Shown here piece by piece: positions 23,993-33,026 of a DNA stretch of 64,000 nt. This DNA comes from an uncultured Dehalococcoidia bacterium (GTDB lineage Bacteria; Chloroflexota; Dehalococcoidia; Lucifugimonadales; JAAXIE01). Both the position numbers and the translations under genes were made by a program. The notes beneath the pieces were generated by a model. The model did not search any database and was not told the origin of the DNA. It saw only the letters and a list, made by a program, of their open reading frames with translations. The stretch lies in assembly GCA_951813255.1 (NCBI GenBank), contig OX638353.1, positions 1,178,001-1,242,000 of the forward strand, in the 5' to 3' direction. Numbering within the stretch: position 1 is the first letter of the stretch; each line of letters begins with the position of its first letter.

Positions 23993-25609
23993 TTACCGAA
24001 GCTCCCGGCGCAGTACCTTGCCCGCGGAACTGACGGGCAGGCTGTCGCGGAACTCGATGATGCGAGGCACCTTATAAGCCGCCAGTTGGCTGCGGCAGTA
24101 GTCGTTCAGGGCATCGCGGACGGTCTCTTCGGTCTCGGCCACATCGTCTCTGAGGACTATCGTGGCTTTGACGGTCTCCCCACGGTAGGGATCGGCTGTG
24201 CCCGCAACTGCTGCCATGTGGACCATGGGGTGGCGGTACAGCACCTCCTCAACCTCCCGTGGCCACACCTTGAAACCAGCAGCGTTGATCACGTCCTTGA
24301 TGCGGTCGACGATATAGAAGTAGCCATCCTCGTCCATGCGGGCGAGGTCTCCGGTGTGGAACCAGCCCTCTGACATCACCTCTGCGGTGGCGTCCGGCCT
24401 GTTCCAGTAGCCCTTCATCACTTGAGGGCCTTGCAGCGCGAGCTCACCGACTTCTCCTACTGGCAGCACCTTCGCGCGGTCTTCGGGGTCCACAACCCGA
24501 GCATCGGTATCCGGCAACGGGACTCCGATGGAACCCAGGCGCGCTCGGGCGGGCGGGTTCACGTGGGTGAGGGGCGCGGTCTCCGTAAGGCCGTAACCTT
24601 CGATAAGCACCTCCCGACCCACCAGCTTGTCGAAAGCCTCCTTCACTGCTTCGGGTAAGGGTGCTGCGCTGGTACGGCTGGGGCCCATGGACGAAAGATC
24701 GTAATAGGCGGAGTCTGGTTGACTGAGCAGGTTGATGTACATGGTAGGCACACCAAGGAACCTGGTGGCGCGATAGTCCTGAATGGCCTGCAGGACGCCC
24801 TGGCGGTGGAAGCGTGGGAAAAGGATTATGGTCCCTCCGACGGTGATGGGCACACTCATCACTCCGGCGATACCGCCAATATGTGAGAGAGGCAGGGTGG
24901 CTATGAACACCTCCTGGCCATCCTGGTAGTCGAACCACCGTCCGAACTGGATGGCGTTGGCCACCATGTTCGCGTGGGTGAGCATTGCGCCCTTGGGCAC
25001 GCCAGTGGTACCGCCGGTGTAGGGCAGCAACGCAAGGTCTTCCTCGGGCGTTATGCCGGGCAGTGGGTCGAGGGGCGCATGCTGGGCGAGCAACTCGTTG
25101 AGGGCACAGGCATAGGGTGGTATGTCGGCCGCGTCAGCCACTATTACTCGCTGCAGGTGTGTGTGGGGCCTGACCTGCTCCGCCACTGTGAGCGACTGCC
25201 GGTCGCAGATGATGGTGGTTGCACCCGAGTCGTTCAGTTGGTGGGAAAGCTCGTCGGCTTGGTACATGGGGTTGCATGGAACGGGAACAGCGCCAGCCTT
25301 CAGGATGCCGTAGAAGCTGACGACCAACGATGGCGAGTTCTGCAGGTAGTAGGCAACCCGGTCGCCCTTGCTCACACCCAAGCCAGCCAAGCCAGCGGCC
25401 AGACGTGAGGACTCGTCATCCAAGGAGCGGTAGCTCTTGGCAGCAGTCTCCCGCCCAGACTCCCCGTCAAAGGAGATGATTGCAGCCCTTGAAGGGAAAC
25501 GGCAGGCAGACTCCTGCAACAACCGGTATAAGGGAATAGAGGGGTAATCGAGGCTGGCTTCAAGGCCGGCAGGGTAGTGGCGAAGCCAAGGCTGGATCAT
25601 TGGTGTCAT
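23993..25609 (-). CDS. acyl-CoA synthetase (AMP-binding family)
   Basis: 538 aa ATP-dependent acid:CoA ligase. Motifs in order: P-loop YTGGTTGVPKGAMLTHANM, YGLTETAPLTH, GWFHTGDLARMDEDGYFYIVDRIKDVI, GFKVWPREVEEVLYRHP, and the catalytic lysine motif SSAGKVLRREL at the C-terminus. Pattern is closest to long-chain or aromatic acyl-CoA ligases. Convergent with the amidase, whose stop is 8 bp away, and about 65 bp downstream of (but in the same direction as) the next gene cluster in reverse order. Activated acid unknown. Confidence 0.92.
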   Translation of the reverse strand: MTPMIQPWLRHYPAGLEASLDYPSIPLYRLLQESACRFPSRAAIISFDGESGRETAAKSYRSLDDESSRLAAGLAGLGVSKGDRVAYYLQNSPSLVVSFYGILKAGAVPVPCNPMYQADELSHQLNDSGATTIICDRQSLTVAEQVRPHTHLQRVIVADAADIPPYACALNELLAQHAPLDPLPGITPEEDLALLPYTGGTTGVPKGAMLTHANMVANAIQFGRWFDYQDGQEVFIATLPLSHIGGIAGVMSVPITVGGTIILFPRFHRQGVLQAIQDYRATRFLGVPTMYINLLSQPDSAYYDLSSMGPSRTSAAPLPEAVKEAFDKLVGREVLIEGYGLTETAPLTHVNPPARARLGSIGVPLPDTDARVVDPEDRAKVLPVGEVGELALQGPQVMKGYWNRPDATAEVMSEGWFHTGDLARMDEDGYFYIVDRIKDVINAAGFKVWPREVEEVLYRHPMVHMAAVAGTADPYRGETVKATIVLRDDVAETEETVRDALNDYCRSQLAAYKVPRIIEFRDSLPVSSAGKVLRRELR

Positions 25610-25674
25610 ATCCGTAGGCCACAGGCGTCATCCGGCGCCCACTCAGCCAGCGAGCGTCGCAGCGAGACCCTTAT

Positions 25675-26538
25675 TCAGCCAGAGAAACCCTTCTGTAGCT
25701 TACCAAGGGTGGAATCGAGGTCCCCGACGTACCCTTCCATCAGTTTCAGGTCGTCCTCGGTGAGGTGGGCATAGCGTCGCTGGGAGGCGGCGTACTCCTT
25801 TACTGTCGCCTTGCGGGGGATGTTCTGGCGGGCGAATACGCCGTCTTTCCACTCGTATAGAGGCCACATGCCCGACTCTACAGCCAGCCTCGAGACTTCC
25901 ACGCCCTTGTGGTCGTCGTAGCCCCATGAGGGGTTGCAGGGTGTGAGTATCTGAATGAAGGCAGGCAGTCTGTCGCAAGCTGCCTTGATCTTACGCTCGA
26001 GATCCTGAGGGTGGGAGGTGGAGGCAGTGGCCACGTATTCGGCGCCACTGTGCATCAGCATCAAGGGGAAGTGCTTGGGGTGTCGCAGCTTACCCGCGGG
26101 GCGGACGCTGGTGCGAGCGAGGGGCTGGGTGCTGCCCGTCGCATGACTGCCACTAGCAGCGTGGGCTTGGTTGTCACACACCACGTGTAGGTACTTGTAA
26201 CCCTGTTGGAAGGCGGTGGCGAGGTCCTCCAAGCCAATGTCCACCTGCCCGTCACCATCAATCACGACGATGGGGCGGTCTATGTCGCGCACCTGCATGG
26301 CGGTGAGGAGGCCGACAATACCACTATCATGGGTGCCCAAGCCACTGCGTTGCAGGAAGTCGCGCCCTATGCCACAGCCCTGCCCAAAGATGATGGGGTC
26401 CTGCTTGGCCAGATGGTCGAACGCAATGTGCATCACCAGTCTGGTGGCAAGATTCTCAGGGCAGCCTGGGCACTGGTTGGCGGTCACATTCATGAAGACA
26501 CGCTTGGGCTCGGTCTCCATCACCATCTTGATGGGCAT
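25675..26538 (-). CDS. 2-oxoacid:ferredoxin oxidoreductase, beta (TPP) subunit, second cluster
   Basis: 287 aa TPP-binding subunit: CPGCPENLATRLV with the CxxC near the N-terminus, FGQGCGIGRDF, and the TPP/Mg motif GDGQVDIGLEDLATAF...CDNQAHAASGSHATGSTQ. The substrate loop differs from 10865-11857, so the two operons likely prefer different 2-oxoacids. GGGAG precedes the ATG. Third gene of an operon in the order gamma-ferredoxin, alpha, beta, 39 bp after alpha. Confidence 0.85.
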   Translation of the reverse strand: MPIKMVMETEPKRVFMNVTANQCPGCPENLATRLVMHIAFDHLAKQDPIIFGQGCGIGRDFLQRSGLGTHDSGIVGLLTAMQVRDIDRPIVVIDGDGQVDIGLEDLATAFQQGYKYLHVVCDNQAHAASGSHATGSTQPLARTSVRPAGKLRHPKHFPLMLMHSGAEYVATASTSHPQDLERKIKAACDRLPAFIQILTPCNPSWGYDDHKGVEVSRLAVESGMWPLYEWKDGVFARQNIPRKATVKEYAASQRRYAHLTEDDLKLMEGYVGDLDSTLGKLQKGFSG

Positions 26539-26577
26539 TGTCGTCTCCCTCTCTGGTTACGTATCAGGGGGTGGAGA

Positions 26578-27828
26578 TTACCGGGCCAGTGCTCGGGCCA
26601 ACATGGTCTCGTCCTCAATGGTTTCGAAGTGCCACGCATGCTGTCGCTGGGCGTAGCCGCGACGGGTGGCCTCAAAAGCCTCTTCTGCCATGTACATCAC
26701 GTCGTAGAAGGTGACGTCCCGTCCACCCAGACCTGCGATACGGCCCAAAACAATGGGGGCGTCAACCTGCCCGAACATGGCGCTGCGCAGGTCGTGGTAC
26801 ACCGCGGCTACCGGGTTGCGGTCGAGCACTACGACGGCTTTCACACCCTTGAGGGCCGTGACAAGCTCGTCGCCGGGGAAGGGGCGGAAAGCGCGCACCT
26901 TGACCAAGGCCACCCGCTTGCCCTGTTCCTGCAGAAGCTGGGCGGCGTAGCGGGAAGTAGCTGCTAGAGAACCCATAGATACTACAGCCACATCCGCATC
27001 CTCCAACCCCTCAGCCTCGATGAGGCCACCATAGCCGCGCCCGTTCAAGCGCCGGTAGTCGGCGTGAGCGCTCTCGATGGCCTGCTTGGCGGTCACATTG
27101 AGGGCTTGGTCAAGCTGGAACCGCCGCTCCATGTACTCACGCTCGACGTCGATGTAGCCATAGCCGCTCATACGTGGGCCCGAGTAGTACTGGGCGAAGT
27201 CCAGGTTTTTCACGAAGTCGATGTCTGCCGGGAGTTGGAAGCCGGGAAGAAAGGCGTCGACGGCTTCCTGGGTCGGCAGCTCCACTGGATAGCTGTTGTG
27301 GGATACCTCCCACCCGTCGTACGTCATGAAGGTGGGCAGCAGCACGTTGGGGTCTTCCCCCACACGATAAGCCTGAATCAGGGTATCCACGACATCCTGC
27401 GCGTTTTCGCAGTGATAGTGAATCCAGTGGATGTCACGGTACATCACGGTATCGTGGTCGTCGGTGCGCACTACGGCAGGTGGCTCGAGAGCGCGATGGG
27501 CCACTACCAACACAATGGGTATGCGGGCGTATGAGGCAAATATGAGTTGCTGAGCAGCTATGAGCAGGCCCTCGGAGTTGGTGGCGAAGGCGCACCGCAC
27601 ACCTCCTTGGGTAGCGGTGATCTGGGCGTTCATAGTGCTGCGCTCGTGCTCCAGCTCAATGAGCTTAGCATCGAGATCGCCACGCTGAATCATTCGCGCC
27701 GTCTCCTCGCCGACCTCGTCGGAGGGACCAATGGGGAAGGAGCAGAGCACCTGAATGCGGGCCAGCTTGAGGGCATGGGCGGCTGCCTTATTGCCGGTGA
27801 GGGCAACTCGATTCACGGCTTGGGTCAT
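26578..27828 (-). CDS. 2-oxoacid:ferredoxin oxidoreductase, alpha subunit, second cluster
   Basis: 416 aa. TGNKAAAHALKLARIQVLCSFPIGPSDEVGEE is the N-terminal pyrimidine domain; LIELEHERSTMNAQITATQGGVRCAFATNSEGL is the conserved CoA/TPP-contact segment; VRAFRPFPGDELVTALKGVKAVVVLDRN is the C-terminal transketolase-like domain. The ATG shares one base with the stop of the preceding gene (TAATG), implying coupled translation. Paralogous to 11858-13078 with clear divergence. Confidence 0.86.
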   Translation of the reverse strand: MTQAVNRVALTGNKAAAHALKLARIQVLCSFPIGPSDEVGEETARMIQRGDLDAKLIELEHERSTMNAQITATQGGVRCAFATNSEGLLIAAQQLIFASYARIPIVLVVAHRALEPPAVVRTDDHDTVMYRDIHWIHYHCENAQDVVDTLIQAYRVGEDPNVLLPTFMTYDGWEVSHNSYPVELPTQEAVDAFLPGFQLPADIDFVKNLDFAQYYSGPRMSGYGYIDVEREYMERRFQLDQALNVTAKQAIESAHADYRRLNGRGYGGLIEAEGLEDADVAVVSMGSLAATSRYAAQLLQEQGKRVALVKVRAFRPFPGDELVTALKGVKAVVVLDRNPVAAVYHDLRSAMFGQVDAPIVLGRIAGLGGRDVTFYDVMYMAEEAFEATRRGYAQRQHAWHFETIEDETMLARALAR

Positions 27829-28901
27829 TAGTCCGCCCCTCCCGGCGCATCGCCCTCCTGGCGCAGACGCAGCGGTATGAGCGCCTCCATGCCTGCCCTC
27901 TGGTGGGCCGACACCTCAGGCCAGTGGGGTTCCACCGTCACGTCATCGTAGGCTGGGCGCTCCTTCCTCAACTGGTCTTCGTCCACCATGGTGAGCGCAG
28001 TCCCGACGCACACCTCGACGCAGATGCCACACCCACGGCAGAACTCCACGTCAATGCGGTAGCCCTGATGCTGGAGACCCTCGCGCACAATGAAGCCGGT
28101 GCCATCGGGGCACATCACCTCGCTGATACAACTATTGGGGCAGATGCACTGAGCGTCGTTGCACACTGGCACTTTGTCCCGCCAGACGAAGGGACTGCCC
28201 TGCCGAAAGCCCGGCAGCTTGTCGTAGCGATCGAAGCTGTAGTACTGGGGCAGACTGGAAATCTCGGCGTGCTGTATGCGGGAAGGGCTCCGCTCCGTGC
28301 TGAATTGCACGCCGCCCAGCGCCTGCACCTTGTCGTAGGCCTCCAAGGCTGCCTGCGCATTCAGCTCGCCCAGTCTGCCGGAGAAGTTGTCACGTATGCA
28401 CTCACTGAGGGCTGCCATATCCACGGCCTCGGTGATGCGGGCATAAGCGCCAAGCATGGTGATGCCCACTGGCGGGGGTGTACGCCCCAACAGCCGCTCC
28501 GCGATTTCGGTGGCGTCCACCGTAGCCACGACTCCTTCAAAATCGAAGGGCAGGTCCAGTTCGCTGGGATGCTTGGGGCTGTTCACCAGCAGGACTCCGC
28601 GCTTCATGCGCCCGATGGCGTCCGCAACCAACTCGTGGCTGTTCTCCTTGGCAGTGAGAAGAAGCTCCTCCTGGAATACGACCACCTCTTCGGGGCGGTA
28701 GTTGGCGCAACTGGCCAACCCAGGGGAATCGGATATCTTGACGTAGTTGATGACCGGGGAGCTACGCGCCCGTGTGCCAGGGTAGACGTTGACCGATACG
28801 TAACGCCCTTGGTCGGAATAGAGCTTGGCCAACACCTCGCCCGACTGCACGGAGCCCTGTCCCGACATGCATAGCAGGTTCAACTCTTTCGTAGTGGGCA
28901 T
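27828..28901 (-). CDS. 2-oxoacid:ferredoxin oxidoreductase, fused gamma-ferredoxin subunit, second cluster
   Basis: 357 aa. Residues about 8-180 are a PorG-like gamma domain (MSGQGSVQSGEVLAKL, VYPGTRARSSPV, GVLLVNS). The C-terminal part holds two Cys groups: CNDAQCICPNSCISEVMCP, which is irregular, and CRGCGICVEVC, a canonical [4Fe-4S] set. Compared with the first operon's fusion the first cluster is atypically spaced. The ATG at 28901 is preferred because GGAGGG precedes it; an in-frame ATG at 28922 lacks one. First gene of the operon. Confidence 0.82.
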   Translation of the reverse strand: MPTTKELNLLCMSGQGSVQSGEVLAKLYSDQGRYVSVNVYPGTRARSSPVINYVKISDSPGLASCANYRPEEVVVFQEELLLTAKENSHELVADAIGRMKRGVLLVNSPKHPSELDLPFDFEGVVATVDATEIAERLLGRTPPPVGITMLGAYARITEAVDMAALSECIRDNFSGRLGELNAQAALEAYDKVQALGGVQFSTERSPSRIQHAEISSLPQYYSFDRYDKLPGFRQGSPFVWRDKVPVCNDAQCICPNSCISEVMCPDGTGFIVREGLQHQGYRIDVEFCRGCGICVEVCVGTALTMVDEDQLRKERPAYDDVTVEPHWPEVSAHQRAGMEALIPLRLRQEGDAPGGAD

Positions 28902-29009
28902 ATTGCCCTCCATGGCCGGCACACCCGAATAGCTCCATATTTGCCGGCATTCAGTGTCCGATTATAGCACTTGAAAGACAGACCCACGGGAAGGAGTGAC
29001 ACCAGTTCT

Positions 29010-29043
29010 TTGACATTGCAGGTAGTTAGTGGTTAAACTGCAA
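29010..29043 (+). promoter_or_regulatory. candidate promoter/operator upstream of the helicase
   Basis: TTGACA (29010-29015), 17-bp spacer, TTAAAC. Within it TTGCAG (29016-29021) and CTGCAA (29038-29043) form an inverted repeat. The -10 is poor (3/6). The divergent gap 28902-29180 otherwise shows nothing recognisable. Confidence 0.35.
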
Positions 29044-29180
29044 ATACGAAATGATTTCTACAACATTCTTGCGCTTCGCCGCGACTACCGCGACCTTGAG
29101 AACTGGACTCCCCTCACTTTGCGTCCTTCCGCGATAGCCTCGCTAGCCCTGCCTACGGAGGTCTCTCGATTTTCCCCTCA

Positions 29181-30617
29181 TTGTTCACCAAGCTACTAGG
29201 TATATTCGGAAACAAGACTTCCCCGCCTCCAATAGATGAGGCTACTAAAGCAATAGAGGCCACTGATACCGGTGTAGCCACCGCAAGGCCCCAACCCCCA
29301 CAGCAAGCGCCGCGCCGCCGAGACGAGAGATGCGCCACCCCCGTCGCCTCTACTGCGCCATCTACAAAGCCCGCCTCAAGGCCCACCACCCGCCCAAAGC
29401 GCCGCTCGGGTGGAGTTGCCCAAGGCAGCGCACCCTCTTTCGCCACTGATGGCGTCTTCGGGACTCTGCCAGTACAGGGAGCCGTAGCCCGCGCCCTTGA
29501 TGAGATGGGCTATTCGGAACCGACGCCCATACAAGAGCAGGTGGTACCCCTAGTCCGCAACGGGCGCGACTTGGTGGGGCAGGCACAGACGGGCACCGGC
29601 AAGACTGCCGCTTTCGGCATTCCCTTGATTGAGAAGGTAGACCCCAGCATCGGGTTGCCCCAAGCCTTGGTACTTACTCCTACCCGGGAGTTGGCCAAAC
29701 AGGTCCATGGCGAGATTGCCCGCCTTGGCAAGTACCGGAACATCCAGGCGGTGACGGTCTATGGCGGCCAAGCCATGAGCCGTCAATTAACGGCCTTGGA
29801 GCGCGGTGTTCAGGTCATCGTGGCCACTCCAGGGCGCCTCATGGACCACATGTATCGTGGCACCGTTGACTTGAACAGTGTCTCCATCGTAGTTCTGGAT
29901 GAGGCAGACCAGATGCTGGACATCGGGTTTGCAGAGGATATCGAATACATCCTGAAGTACGTGCCAAAGCCGCGCCAAACCCTGCTCTTCTCCGCCACCA
30001 TGCCGGGCCCCATCCGCAGCCTAGCCCATCGTTACCTGCGAAACCCGGAGTGGATACGCACCGGGGGTGACGCCGAGCCTGTGGAGCAGGTGGCACAGGT
30101 CTACTACGAGGTGGCCACTGAGGACCGTACACCGCTACTGTATGAGCTTATCCAAGACCCAAACGAGGTCGCCCAGTGCCTCATATTCCGGCGTACCAAG
30201 ATAGGCGTCGACCGTTTGGTGTCCGAATTACGGCGTCGCCGACTGGCCGCGGAAGCTATACACGGAGACATGAGCCAAGGACAGCGCGAGGCGGTCATGA
30301 ACAGCTTCCGATCGGGCAAGCTGCGAATCTTGGTGGCCACCAACGTGGCAGCCCGTGGACTGGATATACCGGCAGTGTCCCATGTTGTGAACTACGATAT
30401 GCCCAGCAACCTGGAAGAGTACGTGCATCGCATTGGACGCACCGCGCGCATGGGACGTACCGGCACCGCAGTTACCTTCGTGTCCGAGTGGGACTTCGAC
30501 ATGTTGGACGCGATTCACGCCCATACCGGCGGCGACTTGCAGCCTGGCCGCTGGCCTCACGAGCGGGACGCGGAGGGCGTGGAACCTGTTACGGAGACGC
30601 AGGTCGCAGCGGTTTAG
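29181..30617 (+). CDS. DEAD-box RNA helicase
   Basis: 478 aa ATP-dependent RNA helicase. Motifs in order: Q motif (GYSEPTPIQEQ), AQTGTGKT, PTRELA, TPGR, DEAD, SAT, then RGLDIPAVSHVVNYD and HRIGRTARMGRTG. Before the core is an 80-residue basic, Pro/Thr-rich, disordered extension (ATARPQPPQQAPRRR), where longer DEAD-box proteins normally place it at the C-terminus. The TTG at 29181 has no near ribosome site; GGAGG (29157-29161) sits 7 nt before an in-frame ATT at 29169, which would give an N-terminus MFPSLFTKLL. Probably works in ribosome assembly or mRNA turnover at low temperature. Confidence 0.9.
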   Translation: MFTKLLGIFGNKTSPPPIDEATKAIEATDTGVATARPQPPQQAPRRRDERCATPVASTAPSTKPASRPTTRPKRRSGGVAQGSAPSFATDGVFGTLPVQGAVARALDEMGYSEPTPIQEQVVPLVRNGRDLVGQAQTGTGKTAAFGIPLIEKVDPSIGLPQALVLTPTRELAKQVHGEIARLGKYRNIQAVTVYGGQAMSRQLTALERGVQVIVATPGRLMDHMYRGTVDLNSVSIVVLDEADQMLDIGFAEDIEYILKYVPKPRQTLLFSATMPGPIRSLAHRYLRNPEWIRTGGDAEPVEQVAQVYYEVATEDRTPLLYELIQDPNEVAQCLIFRRTKIGVDRLVSELRRRRLAAEAIHGDMSQGQREAVMNSFRSGKLRILVATNVAARGLDIPAVSHVVNYDMPSNLEEYVHRIGRTARMGRTGTAVTFVSEWDFDMLDAIHAHTGGDLQPGRWPHERDAEGVEPVTETQVAAV

Positions 30618-31615
30618 GTCCCAGGGGCACAGGCCCTGATTACCCGCTTGGCGTCCTCCAAGGCGGTGGGCCCTTCCACACGGGGCGTTACGATGGGGAG
30701 CTTCAGTCCTGCAGCATGATACTCCGCGATTCGGCTGCGACATTCCTCGGCAGTGCCTACGAGAGATATTTCATCGATTAGCCCGGCCGGCACCAACTGA
30801 CGCGCCCGTTCATGCTCCCCTGCCTGCCAAGCCAGCTTCACTTGTTCAATCTCGTCGGGATATCCAGCATCGGACATTAGCTTGCGGTATCGGGGCCAGA
30901 ACCCGCAGTAGGTGGCCATGGGGCCCCGCATTTTATCGCGGGCTTCGTCTTTATCGTCGGAGACGAAGCAGTTAACCAAGCTGGTCACGTCCACGGTGGC
31001 GGGATCTTTGCCAGCCTGCTCTGCTCCCAAGGCCACGTTCTCGGCAGCAACTCTGGCGTGCTCCGGGGTGCACCATGTGAGGATGGTGCCGTCCGATATT
31101 TCGCCGCATATCTGAAGCATCCTGGGGCGGACGGCGGCTACGTAGATGGGCATTTCTTTCCGCTGCGTCTGGAACCAGAAGTCGAATTGTTGGATGTTGG
31201 TGACCTCGCCGGGGTAGGAGATGCGCCCGTCACGTAGCAGCCCGCGTACGATATCTATGCACTCCCGCACCCGCTGCACCGGGTGGTCAAACACCAAGCC
31301 GTGTTCCGGCTCCACCTGCACTTTGTGGCTGGAGCCAAGGCCGAGGATGAAGCGGCCGTGGGAGTAGAGATCCACGGTGGCTGCTGCCATCGCGACTGTT
31401 GGAGCAGTACGGGCGAAGACGCTGCTGATGGCGGTGCCCAGTTGAATTTTGTTTGTGCGCATGGCGATGGCAGTGAGAATAGCGAACTGGTCCCCCGCGT
31501 GGCCCTCGGCCACCCACGCCGACTCGTAACCTAGCTCCTCTGCCAGCACGGCGCACTCGACGATCTCCAAGGGTTCGAGCCCTCTCGAAAAGCCTACACC
31601 TACGCGTCCGGTCAT
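30614..31615 (-). CDS. LLM-class F420-dependent oxidoreductase
   Basis: 333 aa, luciferase-like family of the methylenetetrahydromethanopterin-reductase type, commonly F420-dependent. Blocks seen: VECAVLAEELGYESAWVAEGHAGDQF, TNKIQLGTAISSVFARTAPTVAMAAATVDLYSHGRFILGLGSSH, YVAAVRPRMLQICGEISDGTILTW. Start ATG follows GAGG at about 6 nt. It lies 52 bp downstream of the selenoprotein gene grdB on the same strand and may be the last gene of that cluster, so it could use or make a substrate or product of the reductase. The 3' end overlaps the helicase stop by four bases. Confidence 0.87.
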   Translation of the reverse strand: MTGRVGVGFSRGLEPLEIVECAVLAEELGYESAWVAEGHAGDQFAILTAIAMRTNKIQLGTAISSVFARTAPTVAMAAATVDLYSHGRFILGLGSSHKVQVEPEHGLVFDHPVQRVRECIDIVRGLLRDGRISYPGEVTNIQQFDFWFQTQRKEMPIYVAAVRPRMLQICGEISDGTILTWCTPEHARVAAENVALGAEQAGKDPATVDVTSLVNCFVSDDKDEARDKMRGPMATYCGFWPRYRKLMSDAGYPDEIEQVKLAWQAGEHERARQLVPAGLIDEISLVGTAEECRSRIAEYHAAGLKLPIVTPRVEGPTALEDAKRVIRACAPGT

Positions 31616-31667
31616 AGCTGCCTCACAATCTTCCCGCGTCCGGTTACACGGCGGTCAGGAAACCTGC

Positions 31668-32939
31668 CTATTTTTGCAGGGCCTCCAGGGCTTGGGTGAC
31701 TAGCTGGCGGCGCAGTTCCTTTTCCTCTTGGGGGGAGACGCTGGCGTCGCCTAGGACGTGGACTATGCCGTGGCCTAGGACTACTCGATTGGCGCCGACC
31801 ATGCGGGCCACGGGGGCTACGGAGGTTACCTGGGCTACGGGGATGCCGGCTTTTTCCAGTTCGGTTGCGATCGCAGCGCCGCTGCGAGTGGATGTCCCTC
31901 AAGCGGAGGTGAGGACGACAGCATCAACCCCGGATTCCTTGAGTTTCTGAGCCATCTCACGGCCTAGTCGACGGCTATTGGCCAAGGGGTTGGCAAGACC
32001 GGATGTGGAGAGGAACTCGTCGAAGACTTTGCCGATGATGCCTGCCTCCTCCATTTCGCGGAGGACGTCGACGGGGACCAAGCGGTCGGGGTCCTGCTGT
32101 ACGTAGCGGGTGTCGTAGCCGCGGTGGGCCACCTCGTAGTCCTCGCCACGCAGGTCGGCGACCTCGGAGATGTCGTAGGAACCCCAGATGTGGGCAGCGT
32201 AATTGGGGATGCGGTCGGGGTTACCTTTGGGCACGAGACCACCGTCGGTGACGACCGCAATGGTAGCGCCGGAGAGGTCCTGGATGGGGGCGGGAGCTTC
32301 CACGGGTTCGAAGGTTGTGACGACCAGTTCCGAGTCGAAGGCGTCGCCAGCGCCCTTGGCCAGAGCCATGGCTACGAGGCGCTGGGCACTGGTCTCGCTC
32401 ACCATCTCATCGCGCAGGATTCCACGGGGGAAGTAGCCGTCGTCGATGGGGCGTCCCACAGGCTCGCGTGCGATCAGCTTGTGGGCTAGGGCGGACGTGC
32501 GGGCCATGACATCCTGCATGGCGGTGGCATTGGCTCCGGAGTCGACGATGCAGAGGTCTTGGCGGTAGAGATCGACGCCGGGGTTCTCCTCGGCCATGGC
32601 CGTGACGGCAGGTATGCCAAGTTCGTCCTGGACGGCAGCGCAGAGGTGGCCGGCAACAATGCCGTAGCGACCTGCCTCGAAGCATGGGCCCGCGACGAAG
32701 ATGTCGACCTCGGCGGCTTTGACGGCGTTAAGCACCTGTTCGGTGACTTCTTCTATGTTCTCTGCGCCGTAGTTGTCGCCACAGACGAAGGTAGTGACCA
32801 CGGTGGCGTCGGGGCCCATGGTCTGCTGGAGGAGGCGTCCGGGCCCGACGGGGCCATCGCGTTGCTCAAGGGGTGCGCCCGCGTGCTCCTCTCCGCCTAG
32901 TCCGCCGAAGAACTGGTTGAGGTAGTGGGCTATGTGCAT
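31668..32939 (-). CDS. grdB: glycine-reductase-type selenoprotein B (GrdB-like), internal TGA read as selenocysteine
   Basis: 423 aa when the TGA at 31901-31899 is read as Sec347; the frame stays open for 76 more codons to a TAG. The flanking residues VVLTSA-U-GTSTRSGAAIATELEKAGIP align with the GrdB active-site block known as VILTST-U-GTCTRCGATMVKEIERAGIP. GrdB is the substrate-binding selenoprotein of glycine/sarcosine/betaine reductase, passing a carboxymethyl group to GrdA. Here both downstream Cys are Ser. N-terminal MHIAHYLNQFFGGLGGEE is typical. ATG at 32939 is preceded by AAGGAGGG; a longer frame to 33011 has no ribosome site. A SECIS-like hairpin lies at 31872-31886. Located after grdE. 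Confidence 0.9.
31872..31886 (-). promoter_or_regulatory. bacterial SECIS-like hairpin of grdB
   Basis: Perfect 6-bp stem CGCAGC/GCTGCG with loop GGC. Twelve nt separate the TGA from the stem and 18 nt separate it from the loop; the loop starts with G. This fits the published bacterial SECIS consensus (loop 16-37 nt past the UGA, G in the first two loop positions). Confidence 0.75.
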
Positions 32940-33026
32940 GTGGCTCCCTCCTTTATTGCTGGCACGTCTCATTCGTTGTCGATGAGACATGACCGGGGTT
33001 GAACTTGGCATCAGTTGAATCGGGCA

